Shown: positions 1 through 8,630 of the stretch, piece by piece
Layout: each line of letters begins with the position of its first letter
Numbering within the stretch: the first letter of the stretch is position 1
Assembly: GCA_016716265.1 (NCBI GenBank)
Contig: JADJWQ010000006.1
Location: forward strand, 4,057,501-4,121,500
Reading direction: 5' to 3'
Length of the DNA stretch: 64,000 bases
From: Planctomycetota bacterium
GTDB lineage: Bacteria; Planctomycetota; UBA1135; UBA2386
The notes under the pieces: generated by a model
Databases searched by the model: none
Seen by the model: the letters and a program-made list of their open reading frames with translations, nothing else
Told to the model about the DNA's origin: nothing
Program-made: the position numbers and the translations under genes

Positions 1-2
1 AG

Positions 3-179
3 GGTCGCGAGCGCTACCGACAACGCAAGCACGTCGCCGAGCCACCGTTCGGGTGGCTGAAGAGCATCCTCGGCTTCAGGGGCTTCAGCCTACGTGGCCT
101 TTCGAAGGTCACTGCGGAGCTCAATCTCGTGGCGCTCGCGCTCAACCTGCGCAGGATGAAGGGCATGACTTCCGCGTGA
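3..179 (+). pseudogene. C-terminal fragment of an IS1182-like transposase
   Basis: The window opens inside a reading frame that stops at 177-179. The visible 58 residues read like the end of a DDE transposase of the IS1182/IS5 superfamily: a basic YRQRK stretch, then EPPFGWLK, GFRGFSLRGL and a closing ALNLRRMKGM. The catalytic glutamate region of these enzymes has the form E-P-x-F-G-x-x-K, which is visible. The start and the first two catalytic residues lie outside the window, so I cannot tell whether the gene is complete. The family name is from motif memory only. Confidence 0.7.
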
Positions 180-602
180 GCGGGGTCTCCGGGGTCTCGC
201 TTCGTCGCGAGGCCCGCCGAGGGACCGGCGTGCGCTCCGTGACCGACCGAACTCGACCGTGACCTCCCCGCCGGACTGGCGGCCTCCGAGTTCCCGCGAT
301 GCCTTCCGCGCTACCACGCGCCTTGGCGCGTGGCGCGCTGGCCTTCCGTGGCCCAGGCTCCTAGATCCCTACGAGGCCCACTGGCACAAGCTGCCGGAAT
401 GAGCTCTCTGCCCTCACGGTCCTCGGTTGCCAGATTCCGGCGGGGACGAAGTCGGGGGAAGCGGATGGGCATGTCAAACTTCCCTGGGCTCTTGCCACCG
501 CATTCCAGCGCAAATGTGACCTGCGGCCTCATGCGCGTCTCGTCGCCAGCTAGTCACCTTCGTCACGGACCCGCGCACGATCGTTCGGATCCTGCCCCAT
601 CT
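180..602. other. Intergenic, no gene recognised
   Basis: About 420 bases between the transposase fragment and the IS66 element. Short overlapping reading frames are present on both strands but none has a recognisable motif, a good ribosome binding site or a plausible composition. It probably includes the outer end of the IS1182-like element. Joining this stretch to 3297 onwards across the IS66 insertion gives no clear interrupted gene. Confidence 0.5.
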
Positions 603-610
603 CGATCTGC
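603..610. repeat. 8-bp target site duplication, left copy (IS66 copy 1)
   Basis: CGATCTGC immediately precedes the element and is repeated exactly at 3289-3296. Eight base pairs is the duplication length typical of the IS66 family. Confidence 0.95.
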
Positions 611-668
611 GTAAGCGTCCGGTAGCCCCCATCTACTTTCCGCTGTCGCGCCGCTCAGGCTAAGGCGC

Positions 669-1010
669 ATGGCGAAGCACACCCCGGCGCGGATCGCCGA
701 GATCCGCGAACACCTGTCCACTCTCGCGGCCCGCCGCATCGCGGTAGCCGACTACGCGCGCGAGATCGGCGTGGCGGCCTGGACGATCTACTCGTGGCGG
801 AAGCAGTACGGTACCGAGGCGCTGGCCGAGCAAGTCGCGCCGCGGTCCACGCGGTCGGCTGCGGGCGTCGACCTGGTCGAGGTCCGCGGCGTTCGAGTCG
901 GCTCGGCGTCGTGCATCGAGATCCAGGTGGGTGACGTCACGGTCCGGGTCCCGCCGGCGTCGACTGCCGATGACGTCCGTGCCGTGCTGGAGGCGGTGAA
1001 GTCATGCTGA
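669..1010 (+). CDS. tnpA: IS66 TnpA-like accessory protein
   Basis: A 113-residue protein with an N-terminal helix-turn-helix (about residues 5-50, including REIGVAAWTIYSWRKQYG) of the type found in IS66 orfA and IS3 orfA proteins, followed by a short C-terminal part. It is thought to bind the element's ends and is needed for IS66 transposition, but has no catalytic domain. Its stop overlaps the tnpB start by 7 nt, a translational coupling normal in this family. A near-identical, uninterrupted copy is at 55387-55728. Confidence 0.9.
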   Translation: MAKHTPARIAEIREHLSTLAARRIAVADYAREIGVAAWTIYSWRKQYGTEALAEQVAPRSTRSAAGVDLVEVRGVRVGSASCIEIQVGDVTVRVPPASTADDVRAVLEAVKSC

Positions 1011-1384
1011 GCCTGCCGCCCTCGGTCCGCATCTTCCTCGCGCGTGGCAACACCGACATGCGCAAGCAGATCGACTCGCTCGCCGGGTTGGTGGCGCACG
1101 TCCTCGAGGAGGATCCGATGAGCGGCCATCTGTTCGTGTTCTGCAACCGGGCGCGCAGTCATCTGAAGATCCTGTACTGGGAAGAGGGCGGGTACTGGCT
1201 GCTGCAGAAGCGGCTGGAGCGCGGTCGGTTCGCATGGCCTGATGCGGACACGCCTGCGCTGCAGCTCAGTGCGACCGAGCTGCACGCGCTGCTCGGTGGG
1301 CTCGACTTCCGACAAGCGAAACGGCTACCACGAATCGCGAAGATCTCGAAACCTCCCGAGCCACCCGCCGCCTTCGCTTCGTAG
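1004..1384 (+). CDS. tnpB: IS66 TnpB-like accessory protein
   Basis: A 126-residue IS66 Orf2/TnpB protein. The sequence contains the hallmark GNTDMRKQIDSLAGLV near residues 15-30 and FVFCNRARSHLKILYW near 46-61, which define this family; the usual length is about 115-125 residues. The exact role is unknown, but IS66 elements need it to transpose. It is not the TnpB nuclease of IS200/IS605. The frame is open here; the second copy is frameshifted at two GTAC sites in this gene. Confidence 0.92.
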   Translation: MLSLPPSVRIFLARGNTDMRKQIDSLAGLVAHVLEEDPMSGHLFVFCNRARSHLKILYWEEGGYWLLQKRLERGRFAWPDADTPALQLSATELHALLGGLDFRQAKRLPRIAKISKPPEPPAAFAS

Positions 1385-1394
1385 TCTGCGGCGA

Positions 1395-2958
1395 GTGGCG
1401 GTTCACGAGCAGCAGCACACAGACGTCGACATCGACGCCGCGGCGGTCATCGCAGGTCTCCGCGTCGAACTCGAATCGCTCCGCAACAAGTACGAGATCC
1501 TCAGCGCGCGGCATGACGCCCTGCTGCGCAAGCTGTACGGGAAGCGGAGCGAGCGCTATTCGGTGGATGGCGAGGAGCCGCTGTTCGCGGGGCTGGAGAA
1601 CCCGGAAGCGCCTCCGCCGCCACATGTCGACGAGGCGCCGGACGCGGAAGAGCCGGACGACGAGCCGCGCGGTCGGGGCGCCAAGGAGCGGCGCCACCGC
1701 GGTGCGTCGCGGATCCCGGCAGACATCCGCCGCGTGGTCGAAGTGGTCGAGCCGACCCCGGAGGAACTGCGCTGTCCGTGTTGCGACGACGATCGTGAGC
1801 GACACGTCATCGGCTACGAGGAGACCGAGCGGCTCGAGTACGAGCCGGCGAGCGTGTTCGTTCGAGTGATCCGGCGGCCGAAGCTCGCCTGTCCGCTACA
1901 TGAGGAAGCCGGGATCGTCACGCCCGAGCTGCCCGCACAAGTCATCGAGAAGGGTCTGGCCGGCGCGTCCATGCTGGCGCAGGTGGTGACCGCGAAAGCA
2001 GCGCGACCACCTGCCGCTGCATCGTCAGACCGGCATCTTCGCTCGCCACGGCGTCGATCTCGCGCGGTCGACGTTGTGCGACTGGATGGCAGATGCGGCT
2101 GCAGCGACGCAACCCATCGTGGACGCGATGCTGGAGGCGGCGATCGCCTCGGGCTACGTGGCCACGGACGACACGACGGTCACGCTGCTGCAGAAGGGCT
2201 GCGCGCCGAAGAACAGCCAACGGTCGCACCTCTGGGTCTATGTGGGCGAGCAGCCGGGCGACGTCGTGTTCGACTTCACGGCGGGTCGCAGCGGTGCAGG
2301 CCCCGAGCGCATCCTGGCGGGCTTCGAGGGCTATCTGCAGGCGGACGCCTTCTCGGGCTACCACCGGCTCTTCATCGATCGCCGGATCCTCGAGGCGGGC
2401 TGCATGGCGCATGCGCGTCGCAAGTTCTACGACGCGCTGGACAGCTGTTCGGAACACTCAGAGCCGGTCTTGCGGGCGTTCAAGCACCTCTACCAGGTCG
2501 AACGCCAGGCCAAGGTGGAGGACCTCACTCCCGACCAGCGACTCGCACTTCGGATTGCCGAATCGCAAGACATCTTCGATTCCCTCCGAAGCTGGCTCGC
2601 CGAGCTGAAGGCCCACGTGTTGCCGAAGAGCCCGATCGGCAAGGCCGTCGGCATCTCGACCGGAATGCGGATGCGCTCGGTCGGTTCCCCTGAGAACGGA
2701 CACCTAGAGATCGACAACAACCGCTACGAACGCGCGATTCGGAAGGTCGCGGTGGGCAGGAAGAACTGGCTGTTCGCCGGCAGTGAAGCTGGTGGTCGGA
2801 CCGCGGCCACTCTGTACTCGCTGACGGTCGGCTGCTGGGAGCTGAAGATCGATCCCTTCACGTACCTGAAGGATGTGCTTCAGCGACTCGGGTCGACGCC
2901 GAACTCCCGCATCGGCGAGCTCACGCCGCGCGGCTGGTTGGCGGCGCGCCAGGGCTGA
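1395..2958 (+). pseudogene. tnpC: IS66 transposase TnpC, apparently frameshifted
   Basis: The DDE transposase of the element, about 521 codons if one frameshift is repaired. From a GTG at 1395 it shows an N-terminal leucine-rich helix (LRVELESLRNKYEIL), an acidic linker, the zinc-finger-like CPCCDDD and a first catalytic segment. Near 1999-2008 the frame moves by +1, and the rest (LCDWMADAAAATQPIV, then VATDDTTVTLL, FSGYHRLF, EIDNNRYERAIRKVAVG) continues to 2958. The break lies where copy 2 reads AAGATGAGC and where an intact IS66 would be expected to read AAGTACAGC, so it may be a sequence error at a GTAC site rather than a real mutation. Confidence 0.88.
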
Positions 2959-3264
2959 GCGCAGCGCCCGCATCTGCGCGGCGACCGCCGGGTCGGCTGA
3001 CGGGAACACGTTGGACGGCGACGTCGATCCGGTCAGCCGCTCGGGCGCACGAACGGAAGCTCGTCCATGCGACCGCGACGGCGCCCGGAACGAGCGCCGG
3101 TGGCAGTTGGCCGACTCCGCCTCGTCGACGATCGCGCTGCCGAACGGCGGCCGAAGGAACCCTGCGCCGTTCGAGGATGCCGAGTTGTCCGGGGATGCTC
3201 GCGACCCGCTCGGTCCAGCCGCGTGCCGAGCGCGACAGGCACTCACTGGCGGACGTCCGTGTTC

Positions 3265-3288
3265 AGATGGGCTCTACCGGACGCTTAC
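3265..3288. repeat. Right inverted repeat of IS66 copy 1
   Basis: 24 bp complementary to 611-634 with two mismatches. It is followed at once by the second CGATCTGC (3289-3296). Confidence 0.93.
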
Positions 3289-3296
3289 CGATCTGC

Positions 3297-3703
3297 CCGC
3301 GGAACTCCCGCCGCGCGCACCAGCGAGACCACCGCGCGGCGAGCCAGGCCTGTGGGCAGACCGAACGCCGCCACGCTCAACACCGCGACGGGAGTTCGCG
3401 CCGCGGTCGGGGTATGCCTGTCACGGTCCGAAGCGCCCCAAGTCGGCAGGATCTCCCCGATCTGACTCCCGGCCTGTCCCCCTGACGGGGCTCTCGCTCC
3501 ACCGCACGGCGTGGTCGCTCCCTGGCCGCTGTGCGGGAAACCACCCATTCCTTCCTAAGGGCGGACCGGCGGACCTGCGTGGAGCAGCACCCCCTTGATG
3601 CGGATGCACCCGGGAACGTAACGTCCTTCTCGACGGACCGACGACTCGCACCGGGACTTCCCCCGTTGCGTCGCGAAAGCGGAGTTGGCCCGGGGAGGCC
3701 CGC
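3297..3703. other. Intergenic region upstream of the glycosyltransferase operon
   Basis: About 400 bases with no convincing gene. The last bases before the glycosyltransferase start contain a purine-rich GGGGAGG that can serve as its ribosome binding site. The operon promoter should lie here, but I see no clear -35/-10 pair. The IS66 insertion ends only about 415 bp upstream of the first gene, so it may have separated the operon from upstream control sites. Confidence 0.5.
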
Positions 3704-4429
3704 ATGGGTATCCGGAGTTCTGTTTCCGTCGTCGTCGCCACGCGCAACCGACGCGTCTTGCTCGTCGACCTGCTGACCAGCCTCGCGCGCTGCGACCCGC
3801 TACCTGGAGAGGTCGTGGTCGTGGACGACGCGAGCGACGAGCCGATTGAGCCAGGGGCGCGCGGGGACGGACATCCCTTCCGGCTGCGCGTCGTTCGAAA
3901 CGACTGCTGCGTCGGCCCAGGAGCGGCCAGGAACCGCGGCGTCCACGCGAGCAGAGGCGACCTGCTCCTTTTCACGGATGACGACTGCGTCGTGCGGCCC
4001 GGATGGGTGGGCGCGCTAGCCGACGCACTCGAAGGGCGGGCGGACGAGATGCTGGGCGGTGTGGGTGGGCGCGTCCTCGCGCGCGACGGCGACGTCTTCA
4101 GCCGCTACTTCGAGTTCCACGGTATCCTCGAACCGCGGCACCACGATTCGGAGCACCCGCGTCGGATCCCGTACCTGGTGACCGCGAATTGCGGGATCCG
4201 CCGCGACGTGTTCATGCGGGCGGGCGGCTTCGACGGCCGCATCCCCGCTGCGGGCGGCGAAGACGCTGCCCTCTCCATGCGGATCGTGAGAAGCGGCTAC
4301 CACTTCGAGCGCGAGGACAGCGCCGTCGTGGAGCACCGCTTTCGTCCCGGTCTACGCGAGTTCGCTCAGACCTTCTATCGCTACGGCCTTGGAGGACGCT
4401 ATGTCGTGGATCGATATCTTCCTCGCTGA
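3704..4429 (+). CDS. Family 2 glycosyltransferase (GT-A fold)
   Basis: A 241-residue protein that should transfer a sugar from a nucleotide-sugar donor at the cytoplasmic face of the membrane. It has the GT2 start VSVVVATRNR (residues 7-16), VVVVDDASDE at 37-46 for nucleotide binding, GPGAARNRGV at 71-80, a DDD metal motif at 92-94 (LFTDDDCVV) and an acceptor-side GGEDAALSMRI motif. GGGGAGG precedes the ATG. The protein is short for the family, and the next ORF overlaps its end and resembles a GT2 C-terminal tail, so a frameshift near 4410-4430 is possible. It is the first gene of an operon with two radical SAM enzymes, which suggests modification of a peptide or cell-surface glycan. The acceptor cannot be predicted. 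Confidence 0.88.
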   Translation: MGIRSSVSVVVATRNRRVLLVDLLTSLARCDPLPGEVVVVDDASDEPIEPGARGDGHPFRLRVVRNDCCVGPGAARNRGVHASRGDLLLFTDDDCVVRPGWVGALADALEGRADEMLGGVGGRVLARDGDVFSRYFEFHGILEPRHHDSEHPRRIPYLVTANCGIRRDVFMRAGGFDGRIPAAGGEDAALSMRIVRSGYHFEREDSAVVEHRFRPGLREFAQTFYRYGLGGRYVVDRYLPR

Positions 4430-4649
4430 CGGCGACCCGCACCGGGTCTACGGCGCAGACGCGAAGAAGGCGCTCTCGCGCATTCTAAGGCTACGCGACC
4501 TGCCTTACCTCTGGGCCGACTATCGCCGTGCGGGGCTGCCGGTCCGTGACCAGTTCGCGTTCCTGTTCCTCGACGTCGTCCGGGGCCGCGCGTACCGCCG
4601 GGGTTTCCGTGACGGCGCCACGTTCCCGTGGCCGGAGGAGCCGCGATGA
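4401..4649 (+). CDS. Small protein or detached C-terminus of the glycosyltransferase
   Basis: An 82-residue ORF from an ATG at 4401 (an alternative ATG is at 4389) that overlaps the GT2 gene by 29 nt. Its middle, LPYLWADYRRAGLPVRDQFA followed by FLFLDVVRGRAYRRGFRDG, looks like the amphipathic C-terminal region of many GT2 enzymes, so it may belong to the upstream protein, separated by a frameshift. The alternative is a real small protein translated by coupling. I considered a RiPP precursor role because of the radical SAM genes downstream, but there is no Gly-Gly leader or Cys-rich core. Its stop overlaps the next start in an ATGA. Confidence 0.55.
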   Translation: MSWIDIFLADGDPHRVYGADAKKALSRILRLRDLPYLWADYRRAGLPVRDQFAFLFLDVVRGRAYRRGFRDGATFPWPEEPR

Positions 4650-5623
4650 CGCTTCCACAGCCCGCCCACGTGTTCCTCGAAGTCCACATGGAATGCAACC
4701 TGCGTTGCGTCCAGTGCGACATACACGCGCTTTACAATCCTGCCGACGAGTTGAGCGAGGCCGAGCGCCGCGGGGTCATCCGGCAGGTCGCCGACTGGCA
4801 CCGCGACATCCGTGTGGTCCTCGGCGGCGGTGAGGCGTTCGCCCGCAAGCCCATGCTCTACGCAGTCGGCGAGGAGGCGCGGACCTGCGGCGTCTACACG
4901 ACGGTCAGCACGAACGGGACGCTCCTCCGCGATCAGGACTTCGAGCGCCTGCCGGGCTCGGGCATCCGGTGCGTTGTCTTCTCGGTCGACTCCGACGAAC
5001 CCGACGTCCACGATCGGATTCGCGGCATCCCCGGCACGTTCGACCGTGCGACCCGCGCGATCCGCGCGCTCGTGGCGGCGCGGGACCGCGCACGAGAGGA
5101 CTTCACCGTCCTAACGAGTTCGATACTCGGCGCGCATAACCTCCGCCGTATCGAGCCGCTCGTGGGCTTCCTCGAGGGGCTCGGCGTGGACACGACGCTC
5201 TACCAGCCAATCCAGCCGGCGTTCGCCCGAACTGTCGCGGCCCGGTGGTGGGAGGGCGACACGCTGTTCCCGAGCGACACGCGCGAGGTCGAGTCCGGCA
5301 TCGACGCGCTCGTCCGCCTTCGCGCGGCGGGCCGCCGCATCTTCCAGACCCCGGAGCAGTTCGAAGACGCTCGGCGTTACCTCCTGGATCCGTCTCGTGC
5401 GGTTCCGGGACAGTGCGCGTCGATGGAGAAGCACCTCATGGTGGACATGCGGGGAAACGTCCGTCTCTGCTTCAACATGGAGCGGATCGGTCTGCGTCCC
5501 GTGAGCAACGTGCGCGAGCACGCTCTTCAGGATCTCTGGCACGACGAGACCGTCGAAGACGTGCGGCAACGCATGAGGGGGTGCAGCGAAGGCTGCGGCT
5601 CAATGATCTGCCATGCCCGCTGA
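4646..5623 (+). CDS. Radical SAM enzyme with SPASM-like C-terminus
   Basis: A 325-residue enzyme. C17-x3-C21-x2-C24 (ECNLRCVQC) is the radical SAM motif that binds the catalytic 4Fe-4S cluster. LGGGEAF at about 54-60 corresponds to the GGEP motif for S-adenosylmethionine, and VSTNGTLL follows. The C-terminus is cysteine-rich (GQCASMEKHLMVD, RLCFNME, GCSEGCGSMICHAR), which suggests one or two auxiliary clusters as in SPASM/twitch enzymes that modify peptides or carbohydrates. I chose the ATG at 4646 because GGAGGAG lies 5 nt upstream and the start overlaps the preceding stop. The substrate is unknown. Confidence 0.88.
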   Translation: MTLPQPAHVFLEVHMECNLRCVQCDIHALYNPADELSEAERRGVIRQVADWHRDIRVVLGGGEAFARKPMLYAVGEEARTCGVYTTVSTNGTLLRDQDFERLPGSGIRCVVFSVDSDEPDVHDRIRGIPGTFDRATRAIRALVAARDRAREDFTVLTSSILGAHNLRRIEPLVGFLEGLGVDTTLYQPIQPAFARTVAARWWEGDTLFPSDTREVESGIDALVRLRAAGRRIFQTPEQFEDARRYLLDPSRAVPGQCASMEKHLMVDMRGNVRLCFNMERIGLRPVSNVREHALQDLWHDETVEDVRQRMRGCSEGCGSMICHAR

Positions 5624-6974
5624 GCCCTTTTCGCTGGCAGACGCGACCCGCGTACTCGCTCACCCCGACACTCCCTCCGCTTACGTGGCCTGGAACGAAG
5701 TCCTGCCGCTGACCGGTGCCCGGGACCGGACGCACCTCGGAAACCTGCTCGGATGGTCGCACCGGACGGCGCGCACACCGCTAGGTGCGTCGCGCGGTCT
5801 CTTCGCCCGGGCGCTGAACTTGGACGACGAGGACCTGGTCGATGCATGGATGGCGTCGCTGGCCGGCGTTCCGATCGACGACTTCGTCGATCACCACATA
5901 CCCTTCCTGCGCAACGTCGCCTCAGTCGGACGCGAAGAAACGGCATCCTGGGTGATGGCGTTCCTCGAAGCAGGAGGTCTCGTCCTGGAGGGCTCCGCGC
6001 AACGGAAACCCCGGCGAGAAGTTCCCCGTGGGCCGGACAGCGTAATCTTGGAGATCACGCGCAGCTGCAACTTCGCGTGCTCGATGTGTTCGTCGCGAAC
6101 GGGCGGCTACTTGGCCGAGCGGACGATGCCGTTGGCTGTTTTCGGAGAACTTGTGCACATGTTCGGATCCGGTGCGAAGTCCGTGCGCCTGAACGGCTAT
6201 GGCGAGACCACGCTGGTGCCGGGTCTCGATAGCTACATCGCGTGCCTCGACGAATTCGGCTTCCAGGGCATCCGCGAGATCATCACTAACCTCTCCGCTC
6301 CCACTTCCGTGTATCAGAATCTGCTTGCGCGTGGTTTCGTGGTGCTCGCCTCGTGGGACGCTGCGAGCGCGGAGACCTTCGAGCGCATCCGCGCGGGCGC
6401 CGACTACACCGTGCTGGAGCCGCGCCTTCGCGCTCTTGGAGCCGCGGCAGCGGATCATCCGGAGCGCCTCGGGCTGCTCTTCACGGTGCAGGAGGCGAAC
6501 CTCGGCGAGGTCGTCCCGGTGGTCGAACTCGCGTCCGCCGCGGGGGCAGGACTCGTCATTTTCAACATGGTCAAGGAGTCCGAAGGCTCTCCGTGGATGG
6601 ACGCGCGGTTCGACGAGATTGCCGATATCTTCGCTGCGTCGGACGAGACCGCGCAGCGGCTTGGCGTCGTCGTTCGCATCCCGGACCACGTCGGGTCGCG
6701 GCGTCTTCGGCTCTCGCAGACGCACAGATCGTCGGCGACCTACTGTGACCGGCCCTGGCGCGAAATTCTCGTCAGATGGGACACCGAGGCGACCGTCTGC
6801 AACATGTTTCACCCGTGGTCGTACGGCCTGCTCGTACCCCCCGGTCCCGCGCGTGATGTGCCGCGGAGGTTCGACCGCATATGGCGCGGGCCGAACGCTT
6901 CGGCCATTCGCCGGCGCATCAACCGGGACGTAGCGCACCCCTACTGCCGCAACTGCTACTTCCTGTACGCGTGA
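5613..6974 (+). CDS. Radical SAM enzyme with helical N-terminal extension
   Basis: A 453-residue protein whose start overlaps the previous gene by 11 nt. An N-terminal helical region of about 140 residues of unknown function precedes the radical SAM core, C152-x3-C156-x2-C159 (SCNFACSMC), with RLNGYGETTLVPGL as the SAM-binding GGEP equivalent. The end (YCDRPWREILVRWD, TVCNMFHPW, HPYCRNCYFLY) provides at least four more cysteines, again SPASM-like. Two different radical SAM/SPASM enzymes with a glycosyltransferase suggest a multistep tailoring pathway, but no precursor peptide or transporter is visible nearby. The function is not assignable from sequence alone. Confidence 0.86.
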   Translation: MPAEPFSLADATRVLAHPDTPSAYVAWNEVLPLTGARDRTHLGNLLGWSHRTARTPLGASRGLFARALNLDDEDLVDAWMASLAGVPIDDFVDHHIPFLRNVASVGREETASWVMAFLEAGGLVLEGSAQRKPRREVPRGPDSVILEITRSCNFACSMCSSRTGGYLAERTMPLAVFGELVHMFGSGAKSVRLNGYGETTLVPGLDSYIACLDEFGFQGIREIITNLSAPTSVYQNLLARGFVVLASWDAASAETFERIRAGADYTVLEPRLRALGAAAADHPERLGLLFTVQEANLGEVVPVVELASAAGAGLVIFNMVKESEGSPWMDARFDEIADIFAASDETAQRLGVVVRIPDHVGSRRLRLSQTHRSSATYCDRPWREILVRWDTEATVCNMFHPWSYGLLVPPGPARDVPRRFDRIWRGPNASAIRRRINRDVAHPYCRNCYFLYA

Positions 6975-6981
6975 GGGCGTG

Positions 6982-7647
6982 ATGCATCCGAACCTCGACG
7001 ACCTCCGCGATGCGCTCGAGTCCGGTCCAGCGGTCCTCCTCCTCAGGCATGCGCCGCGGGGCGAGATCTCCGATCCGCGCACCGGCAACGACGTGCCGCT
7101 GACGCCGGAGGGCCGGACGCTCGCTACCCAAACTGGCGTTCGTATTGCGGAGCTTCTGAGAGACGACGATTCAGTCGTCGTCGGGCACTCGCCCGTTGTC
7201 CGTTGCGAGCAGACCGCGATCGCGATCTACGAAGGGCTTACCACTGCGGCGAGACCGGCGAAGGTCATTGGGAAGCGCAACCACCTCGGTGGCCCCTACC
7301 TCGTCGACCCGAAGCCTGCCCTTGACGAGGCCGCCCGCCTCGGCCATCGCTTCGTGCGGGAGTGGTTCGATGGTGCGTTGCCCGCGTCGCTCGTTCAGCC
7401 GCGGCGGGAGGCTGCGCGCGACCAGGTCGTCCACGCGCTGCAGGCGCTCGACCGTCCCGAGCGTCCGCGGCTCGCGGTGCTCGTGTCGCATGACTGGAAC
7501 CTCATGCTCGTCAGGGAGCACGTTTTCGGCATCCGCCATGAAGACGCGGGATGGATCGACTACCTCGATGGTGTCGCGATCGGCAGGTCGGCCGACGGTG
7601 CGTGCCTTTGGTACCGACGAGCGCACGTCGGCTGCTCTCTCGCCTGA
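6982..7647 (+). CDS. Histidine phosphatase superfamily protein
   Basis: A 221-residue protein of the phosphoglycerate-mutase-like superfamily. R22-H23-A24 (LLLRHAPRG) is a variant of the RHG motif whose histidine forms the phospho-enzyme intermediate. Further conserved pieces are LTPEGRTLA, VGHSPVVRCEQTA (catalytic arginine) and VLVSHDWNL (second catalytic histidine). It follows the second radical SAM gene by a few bases, so it is probably co-transcribed and could dephosphorylate a pathway intermediate. A GTG at 6979 directly before the ATG is an equally possible start. The physiological substrate is unknown. Confidence 0.83.
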   Translation: MHPNLDDLRDALESGPAVLLLRHAPRGEISDPRTGNDVPLTPEGRTLATQTGVRIAELLRDDDSVVVGHSPVVRCEQTAIAIYEGLTTAARPAKVIGKRNHLGGPYLVDPKPALDEAARLGHRFVREWFDGALPASLVQPRREAARDQVVHALQALDRPERPRLAVLVSHDWNLMLVREHVFGIRHEDAGWIDYLDGVAIGRSADGACLWYRRAHVGCSLA

Positions 7648-7750
7648 CGCCGCGCACGGCGGGCGGACGCGCACGCCGTTGGCAGCCCGATGCGACGAGT
7701 TTGGCCTCGCCCGATGTTACCCCATGCGCTGTAAGAGGTTATCCCCTACC

Positions 7751-7972
7751 GTCCGAGAACGCGGACGCGGTCGTTTCGGAGCTGAACGCGGTCTCAAGGC
7801 CGTGTCGTTGTGATCGCGTTCGCGTGGTTTCGGCCGAGCAACGACACGGGCGGGCAGATCGCCGGCGGGACATGCGACGTAATCGGTTGCCTGCTCTCTC
7901 TTCGCGGACGCGATCGTGGTCACGCCGCGGGCTCGTAGTGGCTGGGTACGCCACGGAGGCGCTCGTGCGCTG
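7751..7972. repeat. Remnant of the rve-type IS, left end
   Basis: The sequence starting GTCCGAGAACGCGGACGC and running through CGGTCTCAAGGCCGTGTCG matches the left end of the IS at 25010 onward. The later CTCGTAGTGG matches the end of the transposase coding region (the HYERAA terminus). About 220 bp of eroded IS end remains, with no transposase. Confidence 0.75.
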
Positions 7973-7992
7973 CCGGCGTCCGGCGTGAGCCA

Positions 7993-8020
7993 AGGTCACA
8001 TGAGGGGAGGAATGTGACCT
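7993..8020. terminator. Stem-loop between convergent genes
   Basis: AGGTCACAT (7993-8001) and ATGTGACCT (8012-8020) form a perfect 9-bp inverted repeat with a 10-nt loop. It lies between the phosphatase and exonuclease genes, which converge. Neither side has a T-run, so it is not a classic intrinsic terminator; it could also be an operator. Confidence 0.4.
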
Positions 8021-8042
8021 CGCCACGGGACCGCGTGCCGGG

Positions 8043-8630
8043 CTACCTCCGAGCACGCCCGCGACGCGTGTGGGGAATGGACCCCGTAGCGCGGGCCTTG
8101 GGTGGGACGGAGTGCTGCAGCGTCTCGCTCAACACCCCAGCCTGTATCGCCCGCCAGGCGATGGCAGCGCTGGCCGTGGCGTCGGACAGCGGGTCGTGGT
8201 GCTGCAGGGTAATCCCGAGCTTCCGGCACGCGCGGTCGAGCCGCGAGTGGTTCCAACCGCACAGCGACCGAGCGAGTTGCAGGGTGCACACGTATCGGAG
8301 TCGCGGCGGCGAGATTCCGGCCCGGTCGCAGCAGGCGTGAAGCACTCGAAGTTCGAACGCGAGGTTGTGCGCGCAGACGAAGTCCGCGGCTGCGATCAGG
8401 CGCTCGGTCTCTCTCCACGCCTCCGTGAACGCCCCCGCGCTGGCAACGTCCTCCGCTCGAATGCCGTGGATGCGCGCGAACGGGAATCGGCTCTCCGGCG
8501 GGCGGATCAACCGCCGGAGGCCCGAGACGACCACGCCGTCGACCACGCGCACGGCGCCCACCGCACACGCGCTCGCGGGTCGCCGATCAGCCGTCTCGAA
8601 GTCGATCGCTGCGAAGGTGATTCCGACCAC
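8043..8630 (-). CDS. DEDDh (DnaQ-like) 3'-5' exonuclease next to cas3
   Basis: A 195-residue RNase T/DnaQ-fold nuclease. Motif I is D10 and E12 (AAIDFETAD). Motif II is CAHNLAFELRVL, where the usual aspartate is glutamate (E93). Motif III is H145 to D150 (HHDPLSDA). FARIHGI at 51-57 is the typical substrate-side segment. The GTG at 8630 is chosen because it puts motif I at the usual distance from the start. The gene is divergent from cas3 with only 42 nt between the start codons. Such enzymes trim prespacer 3' ends in type I-E adaptation, and some Cas2 proteins carry the domain as a fusion, so a role in spacer acquisition is a reasonable inference. The E93 substitution is conservative but could lower activity. 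Confidence 0.85.
   Translation of the reverse strand: MVGITFAAIDFETADRRPASACAVGAVRVVDGVVVSGLRRLIRPPESRFPFARIHGIRAEDVASAGAFTEAWRETERLIAAADFVCAHNLAFELRVLHACCDRAGISPPRLRYVCTLQLARSLCGWNHSRLDRACRKLGITLQHHDPLSDATASAAIAWRAIQAGVLSETLQHSVPPKARATGSIPHTRRGRARR

Larger units (their letters stand above)
611..3288 (+). mobile_element. IS66-family insertion sequence, copy 1
   Basis: A 2678-bp element bounded by inverted repeats. The left end GTAAGCGTCCGGTAG (611-625) matches the right end CTACCGGACGCTTAC (3274-3288) perfectly, and the match extends to 24 bp with two mismatches. Perfect 8-bp target duplications flank it. It carries tnpA, tnpB and tnpC in the usual order, overlapping or closely spaced. The perfect duplication suggests a fairly recent insertion, although tnpC carries an apparent frameshift near 2000. 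A second copy lies at 55329-62645. Confidence 0.95.
7648..8042. other. Intergenic between convergent genes, containing an IS remnant
   Basis: No gene is seen. Most of it (7751-7972) is a decayed end of the rve-type IS described at 24953-26299, and a perfect stem-loop lies at 7993-8020. It separates the radical SAM operon from the CRISPR-associated exonuclease gene, which is read towards it. Confidence 0.6.

Noticed and set aside
1004..1384. TnpB as an RNA-guided nuclease ancestor of Cas12
   Set aside because: The name is shared, but this is the short IS66 accessory protein (126 residues) with no RuvC motif.
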